This document shows, piece after piece, positions 44,001-56,000 of a DNA stretch of 64,000 bases. The DNA is from Prosopocoilus inquinatus (Eukaryota; Arthropoda; Insecta; Coleoptera; Lucanidae). A program made the translations under genes and the position numbers. The stretch lies in contig CM069876.1 in the NCBI GenBank assembly GCA_036172665.1, positions 5,456,001 to 5,520,000 on the forward strand. Direction: 5' to 3'. Positions within the stretch are counted from its first letter, which is position 1. Each line of letters starts with the position of its first letter. The notes beneath the pieces were generated by a model. That model worked only from the letters and a program-made list of their open reading frames with translations, had not been told where the DNA came from and did not search any database.

Positions 44001-47000
44001 CTGAAAACAATTTCGAATAAATAAAGTTGAACAGAAATGGTAAAAAAAAAATTTTTCAAAGAAATTTTAAACATACGCAGTGCCATCTATTAATCTGTAG
44101 CCGCAATTACTTTTAATACGAAGAGGGAATGGACACACACATCTTCTCTATTAAATAAAGTAAATAATTAAATATTTAATGGAGAAGATGTTTGTGTATC
44201 CATTCCTTCTTCATATTAAAATCGTACTCCATTATGAGCCATTACGTCAATGAGTTCATCTCAGCAATTACTTTTGTTCTCTCTAATTTCTGGAAGAAGT
44301 TTCAAAAGTAAACTGAAAACAGATATAATAAAAATATGAAAAGGCTTCCACTGCAATTTGTATACTTTTTATTATTATTATTTTTTTTCTAGACTGGTTT
44401 CGCAAAAGTGCATCGTCAGTAGAAATATAACTTTATCCTCTAGATCATAGGTTCTCAAAGTGGGCAGTAGCACCCATCAGTGGACGCTGAAGCGTTCTAG
44501 GGGGGCAGTAGCGAGGTCACGGACAATTGTTGCGCGTTAAGGCAGTTCAGGGATTGGTTGCGAAATTAATAACAAATATGTAGGGTCAAGTGGTGTAAAA
44601 ATGAGACACGCAAAATTTGGGTGAAAAACGAGACATTCAAATCAAATTGGTAAAATGAAATAATCAGATACTGCCGATGGTATTCTTATTATAAATACTT
44701 TATTATTTATTTATTACCTTGCAGTTAATAAATGTTTCTATCCAAGACAGCATCATTTTACTTATCTATATGTTAATTTGTTGTAGGTATTTTTCTATTA
44801 AATAAATTGTTACCTACTTTTTACTCTTAAAGTTTCATTATTGGTCTAGAGGACGCCCATGACTGTTAGGCCCGGTTTCTCACTCATAGTTGAACTTTAA
44901 TCTTCATTTTTTTTTATATAGGAATAGATGGAAGCTAACTGAAGATTAACGTTAAACTGTGACTGAGCAACCGGCCCTTAATACATGCATTTTATGATTG
45001 TCTCGTATTTAATCTGGCATGTCTCGTTTTTAGACTTTTTCGGGGTTAAATATAAGACACAGTTTTTATTTATTTTCACCTTTTTGAAGGTATTTTTTAT
45101 CAGATAAAATAGCGACATCTTACTATCGCTTTTTGACCTGACATTGCAGTAAGTCGCAGTGGAAATATCGAGCTACGTCTCTGCTGAAGAAGCCCCAAGC
45201 AGGGCTGAAACAGCTGTCCAGAGGCTGCTCGAGGTTTTCACTGCAATCAAAAACGATTTGCACAAAATTTTTCTAAGTATTTTTTTATGTTTTTAAGTTA
45301 TCAATAGTTTTTTCATCATCTTACAAAAATTTCATCAATTCCGTTGAAAGGTTAACACATTAAAAAACTGAAGGTTCTAAAAAGTGTCTCATTTTAACAC
45401 CACTTGACCCTACTTTAAAATTGAAATCAGAAAGTTATTGAACATTTATGTTCTGCAATTATTGATAATCGATCCCGAACAGCAGACAAGTCCTCCGGTT
45501 TGCCTATCCAAAAGGAGGATGGGGGCGCGTTAAACAATTTTTGTCTTTCAAAGTGGGCGAACCTATGCTCTAGATAAACATTTTGGAAATTTTTTTTCTA
45601 CTGACGATGCACTTTTGCGAAACCGGTCTAGAATAAAAATAAAAGATTTGAAGACTTCATATTTTTATTAATTATTAATAACTGCAAATATCATAGAGCA
45701 CATGTCTAATAAAAACAAATTTCTTCGAGAAAGTATCCAAGAAATAGTTTAACCGTGCTTCGCTTTGCGCTAGTTTTCGGGAGCTTTTCTAACCTAAAAT
45801 TTTGACAGCTGTTGTCACTTTTTCGAAGTAGAATAATTCAAAAGCCTTAAGCAGTATTGATTTATTTAGTATTGAAAGTATGCAGCCAAAGAATGTTTTT
45901 TTAGTTTTACTTAATAAACATTGCAAGAATAAAAGGCGCTGGTAAGAATTTTACAACCCGACGACTTGACTTCTAATTACGCCACTGTACCGATATGGTC
46001 GCGATAAAGTCGAGAAAAACCGGCCAGTTGGCAGCTCTATTCTTGATACGGATCACGGTGGAGGATGTACTGTTCAATTTGGGAAAAAAATGCATACACG
46101 TCATATACGGAACTCGTCTATTTCAGGTTGTTGCACTTTAATCAGCACTTTTATTAATTTCGAATTTAAACTTCCAATTCATGAAAATCACTTATAATAC
46201 AGTAAAATAAGGATTTGTTTTCCGAAAAAATCCAACCTTGCTGAATATTTGTATACACCTTTATGTAGCCATTATAAATAACATACAAGACGTCACCATC
46301 GATATCATGTGTTGTCTTCACGTGTTAGATTTAAGACCAAACGTCAAAAGAAATGGTTTTTCGCGATTATCTCGCTTCCCATAGGTCTGACAACAATTTC
46401 TAAGTTATTATAAGAATTGGAGATTAGACAATTCACCTCAAAAAAGTTCTTATATATTTTTACGTGGGATGAACCGTTTCCATAGAACCATAGAATGCGA
46501 GGCGTCTTTTATATACTTCTTTTTAGGTAGGAACAATCCATATTTCAAATTATTGTCCTTCTTCGTCGCTGTCTTCCTATGGTACTTCTTCCTCCTCTTC
46601 TTTTTTTCATTATCAACTTTGTCGGGTGTACTTGATAGTAAATAATGTAAAAAACTTATTTCATCATCATCGATTTGTGTATTATTATTATTATTAGAAC
46701 TGTTAGAAGAATCAGCCTCAGGAGTGGCATTGAGGCATGATTTTCCACGACTACGGCCACGTACTATCGAGCATGACATTACCACTTTCCTGCATCCACA
46801 ATTAGCACCACAATCTTTCAAACAGCTGTAAAAAAATTGTGTTCAGCAGCAGGGCCCCCGTAACCATGTGTGCAAAGCGTGCAGTTCACGCGGGCGCCAT
46901 CTTCAAGGGACGCAATTAGCCTATTGGCCACGAGACAGGTTCTGTCACTTTTTCGCAAAAAAAAAATAATGGGTATCTGGTAAAAATTATTCGAAAAAAC

Positions 47001-50000
47001 TATCCAAAAGTCTGAACTGTTTTAATGAATCCGTCAACCTTACTCAGTTAACTCCGGCATTTAAAAATAGAAAAGTTTTATAATTTTCACGTGCTAAATT
47101 TTTCATAAAAAGTTTAATGTACTTGTTAACAAAAATAAATTATGTAAGTTGTTACGATTTGAGCTCGCTGCCGTTAGGAACTTGAAAAAAGTGAAGGAAA
47201 ATATTTCCAACATTAAGGAAAATGTTTTCAAAATGAAGGAAAATGTTTTCAAAATGAAGGAAAATGTTTTCAAAATGGAGGAAAATGTTTAACAAAAATT
47301 CCCTAATGTTTAATTTTTTTAATTTTTCTGTTTTTTCCATTTTTTGTTTCTTTTAATTTTTTTAATTACTGGCAGTTCTGGTGAAACCGTCAACCTCACG
47401 GCAAAACAACGACTAAAGTAGAATAATTAACTGCGGCAATTAAAAGTAGAAAAGTTTTGCGTGTCAAATTTTTTATAAAAATATTAATGTACTTAATAAT
47501 TTTGTTAGGTAAAAAATAAATTATGTAGGCTGTTACGGTTTCCTCTTTAGTCAGATGAGAAGATTGAATTATTCGTTTTTGGGGGCTCGCAGCAACTAGG
47601 AACTTGAAAAAAGTTTTAAGAAATGAAAGAAAATGTTTAACAAAAATTCCCTAATGTTTAAAATTTTTCTTTAATTTTTCTGTTTTTTCCATTTTTTGTT
47701 TCTTTTAATAATTTTGATAATTGACCGTTTTTGTATGCCCCAACTCATCTACCAGAGGGCGCGAAAATATGGAGTCGCACGCGATCGGATTTTGACCTCG
47801 CGAGGGGCCTGTTCAGCAGTACAGCCGATGCAGGCGTAATAACGTAGTTATACAGGGTGTTCTTTTACTGTGTGCAAATAAAAAAACCTCAGTATAAGTA
47901 CGCAAAATGCTACCTTCTGTGCGTATTTTCGGGTGGCTACCGAATCATAGCCAAAAAAATATATCGCAGGTTCCACTTTTTTGAAACTGTTGAAATGTGC
48001 GAGAGAAAAACATTCAGCAATGTCATTGACGCCTTCCTCTGTAGTCAATGGATGTGACCATACACACTGCCGATCATAAAAAGAGTCCCGCATTTAAACT
48101 CATTCTTCAGCGTTTCGTAATAAAAATCACTGATATCGTTTATTACAATGCCCGCGCCCTATGTGCGTTTCCGCGGACTTCCCCGTACAAGAGTAACATA
48201 TCTGTTTTTTCGTTATTTGTAAATGCCATTACAATCTTAATATGCGCTTTTACGAATCAAAAATCTATCTTCGTTTGTCAAATTTTTCGTAACACCTTAA
48301 ACGCGTTACAGCGGCCGCCGTTGTAAAAACAAAAAATTGCCGTAATAAAAAGCATCCAAAGAAATGCGAAACTGCGACTTTATCGAATGCATGCAGGAAT
48401 ACTTTAAGATATCAATCAATTTGTAAATTTTCGAATTTGCAATACAAGCGCGTAAAAATGCTTTGCTTGGCCGAATTTCATAATTGAATTAATAGAAATT
48501 GTAAATTTATTGTCAGTCATATTGGTAGTGAACACATATCAGTTTTAACAGCTAATTTAATCTCCCTAGTGTGATTACGTAATGCGGCCGATTTAAAACT
48601 GTACAGACAGTAGATAAATTACAACATTATTTTAAAGTTTCTTTATTAGACTGAAGAAATCTTAATCTATTTAAATAGAAATGGAAAGGCAATTTATTAC
48701 TTGTCAGGGTAAAACATCCGAAAATAAACGATGAATGACGGTGATGTCATTATTTAATTAATACGCATTTTTTGTGTAGTAATTATAATCGTCGGTTTAT
48801 AATTTGAAAATACCTAAAATTGTAATTACTTGGAGCGAAGTGACACTTGTTTTAATTAATCCAGGCGCTTTGTGAGCCCGTTTAAAATATTTCGACTGTT
48901 ACGATCCATTAATAGGCCTCATACAAATCAAATAGATGTTCGTTTACAGCAAGGCGGCGTACCATCCAGTCGTTAGCTATGCCAGCAGTTCTCAAACGGT
49001 TTGGTGAAAATCTTCCAATGCATTTTTTTCGAAAACTATTAACTTGGTGTTAAGGGCATATAAGTTTAATCGTTGCCATTTATGGTGATGTATTACAGGT
49101 TTAAATATTTGCACACAGTAAAAGAACACCCTGTATAACTACGTTATTACGCCTGCATCGGCTGTACTGCTGAACAGGCCCCTCCCGAGGTCAAAATCCG
49201 ATCGCGTGCGACTCCATATTTTGGCGCCCTCTGGTAGATGAGTTGGGGCATACAAAAACGGTCAATTATCAAAATTATTAAAAGAAACAAAAAATGGAAA
49301 AAACAGAAAAATTAAAGAAAAATTTTAAACATTAGGGAATTTTTGTTAAACATTTTCCTTCATTTCTTAAAACTTTTTTCAAGTTCCTAGTTGCTGCGAG
49401 CCCCCAAAAACGAATAATCCAATCTTTTCATCTGACTAAAGAGGAAACCGTAACAGCCTACATAATTTATTTTTTACCTAACAAAATTATTAAGTACATT
49501 AATATTTTTATAAAAAATTTGACACGCAAAACTTTTCTCTTTTAATTGCCGCAGTTAATTATTCTATTTTAGTCGTTGTTTTGCCGTGAGGTTGACGGTT
49601 TCACCAGAACTGCCAGTAATTAAAAAAATTAAAAGAAACAAAAAATGGAAAAAACAGAAAAATTAAAAAAATTAAACATTTTTGTTAAACATTTTCCTCC
49701 ATTTTGAAAACATTTTCCTTCATTTTGAAAACGTTTTCCTTCATTTTGAAAACATTTTCCTTAATGTTGGAAATATTTTCCTTCACTTTTTTCAAGTTCC
49801 TAACTGCAGCGAGCTCAAATCGTAACAACTTACATAATTTATTTTTGTTAACAAGTACATTAAACTTTTTATGAAAAATTTAGCACGTGAAAATTATAAA
49901 ACTTTTCTATTTTTAAATGCCGTAGTTAACTGAGTGAGGTTGACGGATTCATTAAAACAGTTCAGACTTGTGGATAGTTTTTTCGAATAATTTTTACCAG

Positions 50001-53000
50001 ATATCCATTATTTTTTTTGCGAAAAAGTGACAGAACCTGTTTCGTGGCCAATAGGCTAATTGCGTCCCTTGAAGATGGCGCCCGCGTGCACTGCACGCTT
50101 TGCACACATGCTTACGGGGGCCCTGCTGCTGAACACAATTTTTTTACAGCTGTTTGAAAGATTGTGGTGCTAATTGTGGATGCAGGAAAGTGGTAATGTC
50201 ATGCTCTATAGTACGTGGCCGTAGTCGTGGAAAATCATGCCTCAATGCTACTCCTGAGGCTGATTCTTCTAACAGTTCTAATAATAATAATAATAATACA
50301 CAAATCGATGATGATGAAATAAGTTTTTTACATTAAAAGAAAGAAAAGAAAAAGAACACCATGTATTTTAAAATATTATTTTTCATTAACCGTCCCCACT
50401 GATGTGGATTTAATTCATGGTTTAACCAAATTTGTACTTAGTAGTATACTCGGTTGCGCAACTACAGTTGTGGAAGGTAGAAGTGAAAATTTCACTGATG
50501 AATTAAATCTTGTAGATTTTGCGAAGCTCAATGTCTGTAGTTAACAATGGAAACTTCTTAGACTGGAGCTCCATACAGTGTCAGGAAAAACGTATTCCGT
50601 GATCCACAATGACATTTGAGCGGCAATTTTCAAATTTGAATACTTCTTTTGGCCATAAATCATTTCATTCAATCACCCAGTTTTTCAATATTCAGAAAGA
50701 CAGAAAAAGAATTGCAATGAGGTAGTAGTGTACTGAAAGTTTGGCAGCAGTGCTGAACCTGGCACGATAGTAAGATCTGAAACAACCTTGATGACGAACG
50801 ATAAAAAATATTGACAATGAGTGGAGAATTCCTGGGCACAAACTGACTGATACCATCGTACGTAGAAATGTATAAGAACTTTTTTGTGGGGAATTGTCTA
50901 ATCTCCAATCTTTTATAATAACCTCATTTATTGTCAGACTAATAAGAAGCGAGATAATAGCGAAAAACCATTTCTCCTGACGTTTGACCTGGAATAACAC
51001 GTGAAGCCGGCATGACATAGATGGGGACTTTTGGTATGTTATTTACAATGGCTACATAAAGGTGTTTACAAAAATTCAGCTAGGTTGGATTTTTCGGAAG
51101 TTAGCGCATTTTTAAACTTATTTTACTTGATTAACATAGTGCAACCACCTGAAATAGATGAGTTCCGTATATGACGTGCATGTATTCTTTCCTGAATTGA
51201 ACTGTATGTATAATAGGCGATCCGCATTCGTCTGTGCATTGGTATGGGCAGGAGAACGGAAGATCAGTGTGCGAGAGAGAGGCAAAATTGTTGGACCACC
51301 GCGCGTCGTGCGAGTCATAAAATAAATATCTGCATTTGGTGAGGCAATAGTGTATACGCCTTGAGCATGACATAACATCTACTATACATTAAAGTATTTC
51401 TTACGTCCATGTGCCCGTACAGATTGCCCCGTCGTATCACCTACATTATCCTGTGCTTGTCGATGTTTCATTTCGTCCGAAAATTGATTAGAAACGCAGC
51501 TTTACCTTGAGCTTTACATTGTTGTGCCACATTTCATTTTTCAACTTGCATAGTATCTTTGATAAATTCCGATTTTTAATATTATTTATTATTATTTCAG
51601 GTAATAACCGATTTAAAACAACGGCTAAACAATGCCAGGCCTCTCACCCCTTCTTTGGAGGGCATTCAGCAACAATACGGCATGAATGCAAACTTACTCA
51701 CCGAAATTGTCGACTTTTGGAAAACGAAGTACGACTGGCGCGAGCGCGAGCAGTTCCTGAACAAATATCCTCAATTCACAACGAGCATTCAAGGCTTGAA
51801 CATTCATTTCCTCCACGTGAAACCCTCAACGACAAAAGGCTTACGTGTCCTCCCGATTTTGCTTCTACACGGGTGGCCTGGAAGCATACGTGAATTCTAC
51901 GAACTTATCCCCTTGCTGACAACTCCTCAAAAAGACAGAGATTTTGTCTTCGAAGTCATCGTGACATCATTACCCGGTTACGGATTCTCACAGGGGGCCT
52001 CTAAACCCGGCCTAGGGGCTACCCAAATAGCCGTCATCTTTAAAAACCTTATGAGGCGATTAGGCTTCGAGAAGTTTTACCTTCATGGAGGCGACTGGGG
52101 GGCACTGATTGTTTCTAATATGGCCACGTTATACCCTCAACATGTTCTGGGGGTTCATTCGACCATGTGCTTCGTAGATTCGCCCATCGTGAATCTAAAA
52201 CTGCTATTAGGAAGTATTTATCCGCCCTTGTTCGTTGACAAAGAATACGAAGAAAAATTATATCCTCTGTCGTCGTTCTTCTCGTATTTGATGCTTGAAT
52301 TTGGGTACATGCACTTACAAGCTACCAAGCCGGATACTGTTGGGGTGGGATTAAACGACTCGCCTGTGGGCTTAGCCGCTTATATTGTGGAGAAGTTTAC
52401 AACGTGGACTAATCCCGAATGGAAGAATAGGAAGGATGGAGGACTGAAGATTAAATTTTCTTACACGAATCTTCTGGATAATGTTATGATTTATTGGGTT
52501 ACTAATTCCATTACTACGTCAGTCAGACTTTACGCGGAATCGTTTTCGAAGGATCAATTAAGTTTAAAGATGGCAAGGTAAGGAATAGAATAGATTATAC
52601 AGGCTGTTCTTTTACTGTGTGCAAATAAAAAAACCTCAGTATAAGTGCACGAAATGCCACCTTCTGCGGGTATTTTTTGGTTGCCACCGTATCATAGCCA
52701 AAAAAATTCGGATGGACCACTTATTTGGAACTGCTGAAATGTGCGAGAAAGATATGAAGGTCAACTTCGCCTTCCTCTCGTTATGAACACGCCCACCGAT
52801 ATCGCACTCGATCTTCAACGCAGCGTTTCGTAATAAAATAATCGCTGATATCGTTTATTAATTATTTTATTTTTAAAATTTTAATTCACTGAGCGAAGTA
52901 ATGTTTTACGATATCGACTATCGACGAATAAATCCGAAAATGTATGCACAAATTAGGCAAGCACGTTAAAAATGTTCTTCCTTCACCCTTCTACGTAAAT

Positions 53001-56000
53001 AAACTTTTACTGTAATCTCGCTGCTAGCTATGAAAGTATTACTACTTACGGACCATGGAAAAAAGTAAATGTCAAATTTTCATAAGTCTATTAAAAATAA
53101 TATGGAATTAGAAATTACAATTTGTTTGTACCTCGCTTTTAATTTGTTCGGCAATTGCGAACCGCAGCTTCTTGAATTGCACTAGATTTTAATATAAAAA
53201 TACTTAAACTTGTAATTACTTGCATTGAAGTTAATTTAAATTGTAAACGTTTTGACTGACCAGCTGATCGGAGCGGCTGATTTACGTCGGTCGTGCTCAA
53301 GATCAAGAGAAATACTGACCGACCCTGGCCTACTTCGGCTTCGGTTCATAATTGAAGAGGCGGCCGCGTTCTACTTTTAGCTACGCCAGCAGTTCTCAAA
53401 CGGTTTAGAGAAAATCTGCCACTGCATTTTTCTCGAAAACTATTAAATTTTTGTTAAGAACATATGTGTTCAATCGTTGCCATTTATGGTGATGTATTAC
53501 AGGTTTAAATATTTGCACACAGTAAAAGAACAGTAACATAACACAGTAAATTTAATATCTTGGTATTTTTCAAACAAAACACCCTACATTTCAATCAGTA
53601 TTTCCGATTATTTTTAATTCGAATTATGAAATTTGATAATCAAGTTACACGGGTTACTTTAATAATCAGATAATAGGTGATTAAAGACTAATTACTGTTG
53701 CACCTACACTGTCTTCCAAACTTACCCTTCCGGAAAGCCAGTGGCGTAATCCGACGTCAAGTCGCTGGGTGGCAAAATTTTTATCGGCGCCTTTACTTCA
53801 GTAGGTAGTAAAAACAGTCGCTTAAATATTTTATTAAAACTCAAAACAAAAGAGAACAACATCTAAAAAAAAAACAATTAACTTCAGCTTCTTATTTTCT
53901 ATGCTAAGTAAATCCAAACTGTTTTTAATTGCTTTTTGGATTATCCTATTTAAAAAAGAACCAAGAAGTGTCCAAATTTTAGGTTAGAAAAGCTCCCGAA
54001 AACTAGAGGAGTGGCTAAATATAGCTTCGCGTGCCGGGTTTGGATCTCCGCTGGGTTTTTGTCTCGGATTCTTCACGATAATTGTTGCAGGAACCGACAT
54101 TCCTAATTTAAAAATTGGCATTTATAAAAAGTACTAGATACTTTCATATGCCTAAAAAAGATTATAGTATAAATTGTAATTAGCTGTGTACTGCAATTAT
54201 TTAAAACTTAGAAGCTTGAATGCGTTATTAAAAGTCACCGTGAATTGATAACTAATTTGCCATTGAATAATAAAATAATACAAGGAAATAATTTCTGTGT
54301 TGTAGTAGTAATAGATAACGTAAAGAAATGAGTTTTTAATTAATTTTTATCTGTCAAAATTTACTCCTATTTCATAATTGAAATTAACCTCCGCCCACAG
54401 TAATTTTTATATCCGTAGATACGTATTTCGACAGCTAAGCTGCCATTTTCAGTACGCTACCAACTTAAAAGCACTAGAAAATGTCTAAAAACAACCTAAT
54501 CACACTGACGAAATCATAAAAATCTAATCTAATCATCCTAAAAGATATATATGTCTAAATGTAAGTAAATATAAATTAATATGTGAAAATCTAAAATAAA
54601 CTATATATGTTATGTATAAATCGGAAAAAAAATTATGTGAACACCTAAAATTAACTGTCAGATACCTTACAAATAAGAGCTAACCAAACAACACGAGAAT
54701 GCGAAAATAAATAGTCCAAAGACCCCGAAAAAACTTCTTATTCTAATGAATAAATAAGAATATAATTCCCTGTTATTTGATACCTAAAGGCCTAAAAATA
54801 CTGAAAAATAAAAGAAAATATGTATATTAGGTATAAATCGTCAAAAAACAACCTACAGATGAGAGCAAATCACACCCACACATCGCAAGTTAAGAGCACT
54901 TTAGGAAAATTTTATCTCAGAGAGTCCTCTCCTTATGAAATATCCAGTGCAAATTCGCTTAGCTGTCACCCCTTTATATATGATTTAGGTAGCGACATCT
55001 AGCGGATGATTTTTGACTTAAGATATATATATATCTAAATACGAACCATCAAATAACAACCTACAAATTAGAGTAATTCAAATAATACGGAATTAGGTAT
55101 TGGCCCATTGTCTGAATTCATTAAATTGTTTTTATTTTTCCGAATAAAAATACTTTCGTAAACATTTAATTCCCTATTATTTGAAACTTCCTTAATGAGT
55201 TTTAAATTATCCTTAATAATACTGTGTCCTGTATTGTAAATATGTTGTGCAACACTTGATTTCTCAAACCTATTTTACCTGTAGTGACTTAAATGTTCTT
55301 TAAAACGTGTTAATATATTTCTTTTTGTTTGTCCAATATATTTACTAGTACATTCGTTACACTTAATTTCATAAATTCAAGATTTCTGTTCAACATCAAC
55401 TTTATCTTTCGGGTTTCCCAATAAATTCTTTATGGTATTTATGGTTCCTATTTCAATTACTCACTTCATTAGTAAAACAAAAAACAAAAACAAGACGATT
55501 TTCTTCTTAAGACGGCGAAAACAAAAACGAAGTTAGTCGATTTCAGGATTGACTTCGTCTTATTTTTCCATAAAAAAGACTAAAACCGAAACAAAAGACG
55601 ATCGACTTTTATAAAAAGATCAAAAGCAAAATCAGAGATTATCGATATCTCGCATTGAATTTATATTTGTTTTGACAAAAGATTTCGAAATACGACGGTT
55701 TTTGTTTACATTAATTTTTTTTAGAAAAACTAACGTTGATCGATTGTCTTATTTTTGTTTTAAATTCTTATAAATCGTATTATTTTTGCAATTTTGCTTT
55801 TCCAATTATAATTCTGTCCGGTTAGAGTTTTAATATCAATTGAAAGAGTTTATTACAAAAAAAAAAGAAATACAATCGAAACAATCGAGACAATCGAATC
55901 GAATACATACATATAACACAAAGTAAATTGAATTTAGCGCCACTAAGCTTAAAGCTTGTCAGTGGCAATTCAGTTAACCAGATGACATAAGAAAATGATT

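Larger units (their letters stand above)
44446..45567. mobile_element. hAT element with CATAGGTTC ends (1122 bp)
   Basis: CATAGGTTCTCAAAGTGGGC at 44446, and the complement at 45567 begins CATAGGTTCGCCCACTTTG. Perfect 8-bp duplication CTCTAGAT (44438-44445 and 45568-45575). No transposase. It carries a Harbinger-like MITE and HHR copy F. Confidence 0.85.
44334..45665. mobile_element. Inverted pair of hammerheads (Penelope-type unit), split by a hAT
   Basis: The left arm (minus) and right arm (plus) carry the same hammerhead and a similar tail ending TTCATATTTTTATTA. Without the 1122-bp hAT at 44446-45567 (plus one 8-bp duplication) it is a palindrome of about 0.2 kb. Confidence 0.65.
43027..45987. 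mobile_element. hAT element with CAGTGGCGTA ends, copy 1
   Basis: CAGTGGCGTAGCTACAGGG at 43027, and the complement of CAGTGGCGTAATTAGAAGTC ends at 45987. Flanks are TACCGGTG and TACCGATA (five of eight match). It shares interior sequence, reversed, with copy 2: repeated GCGCCATCTGTTAATC and TCGGGAGCTTTTCTAACC. No transposase. Holds nested HHR, hAT and Harbinger-type elements. Confidence 0.7.
46088..51195. mobile_element. Large palindrome with TA-type ends
   Basis: Outer ends TGCATACACGTCATATACGG (left) and CCGTATATGACGTGCATG (right). The arms pair over most of 46.09-47.85 kb and 49.13-51.19 kb, including both copies of a Cys-rich open frame. The centre before insertion was AACGTAGTTATAACTACGTT. 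The right arm is about 0.3 kb longer, and 50340-50870 is only partly matched on the left. Short relatives (41337) share the ends. TA borders suggest the mariner group, but no transposase is seen. Confidence 0.75.
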
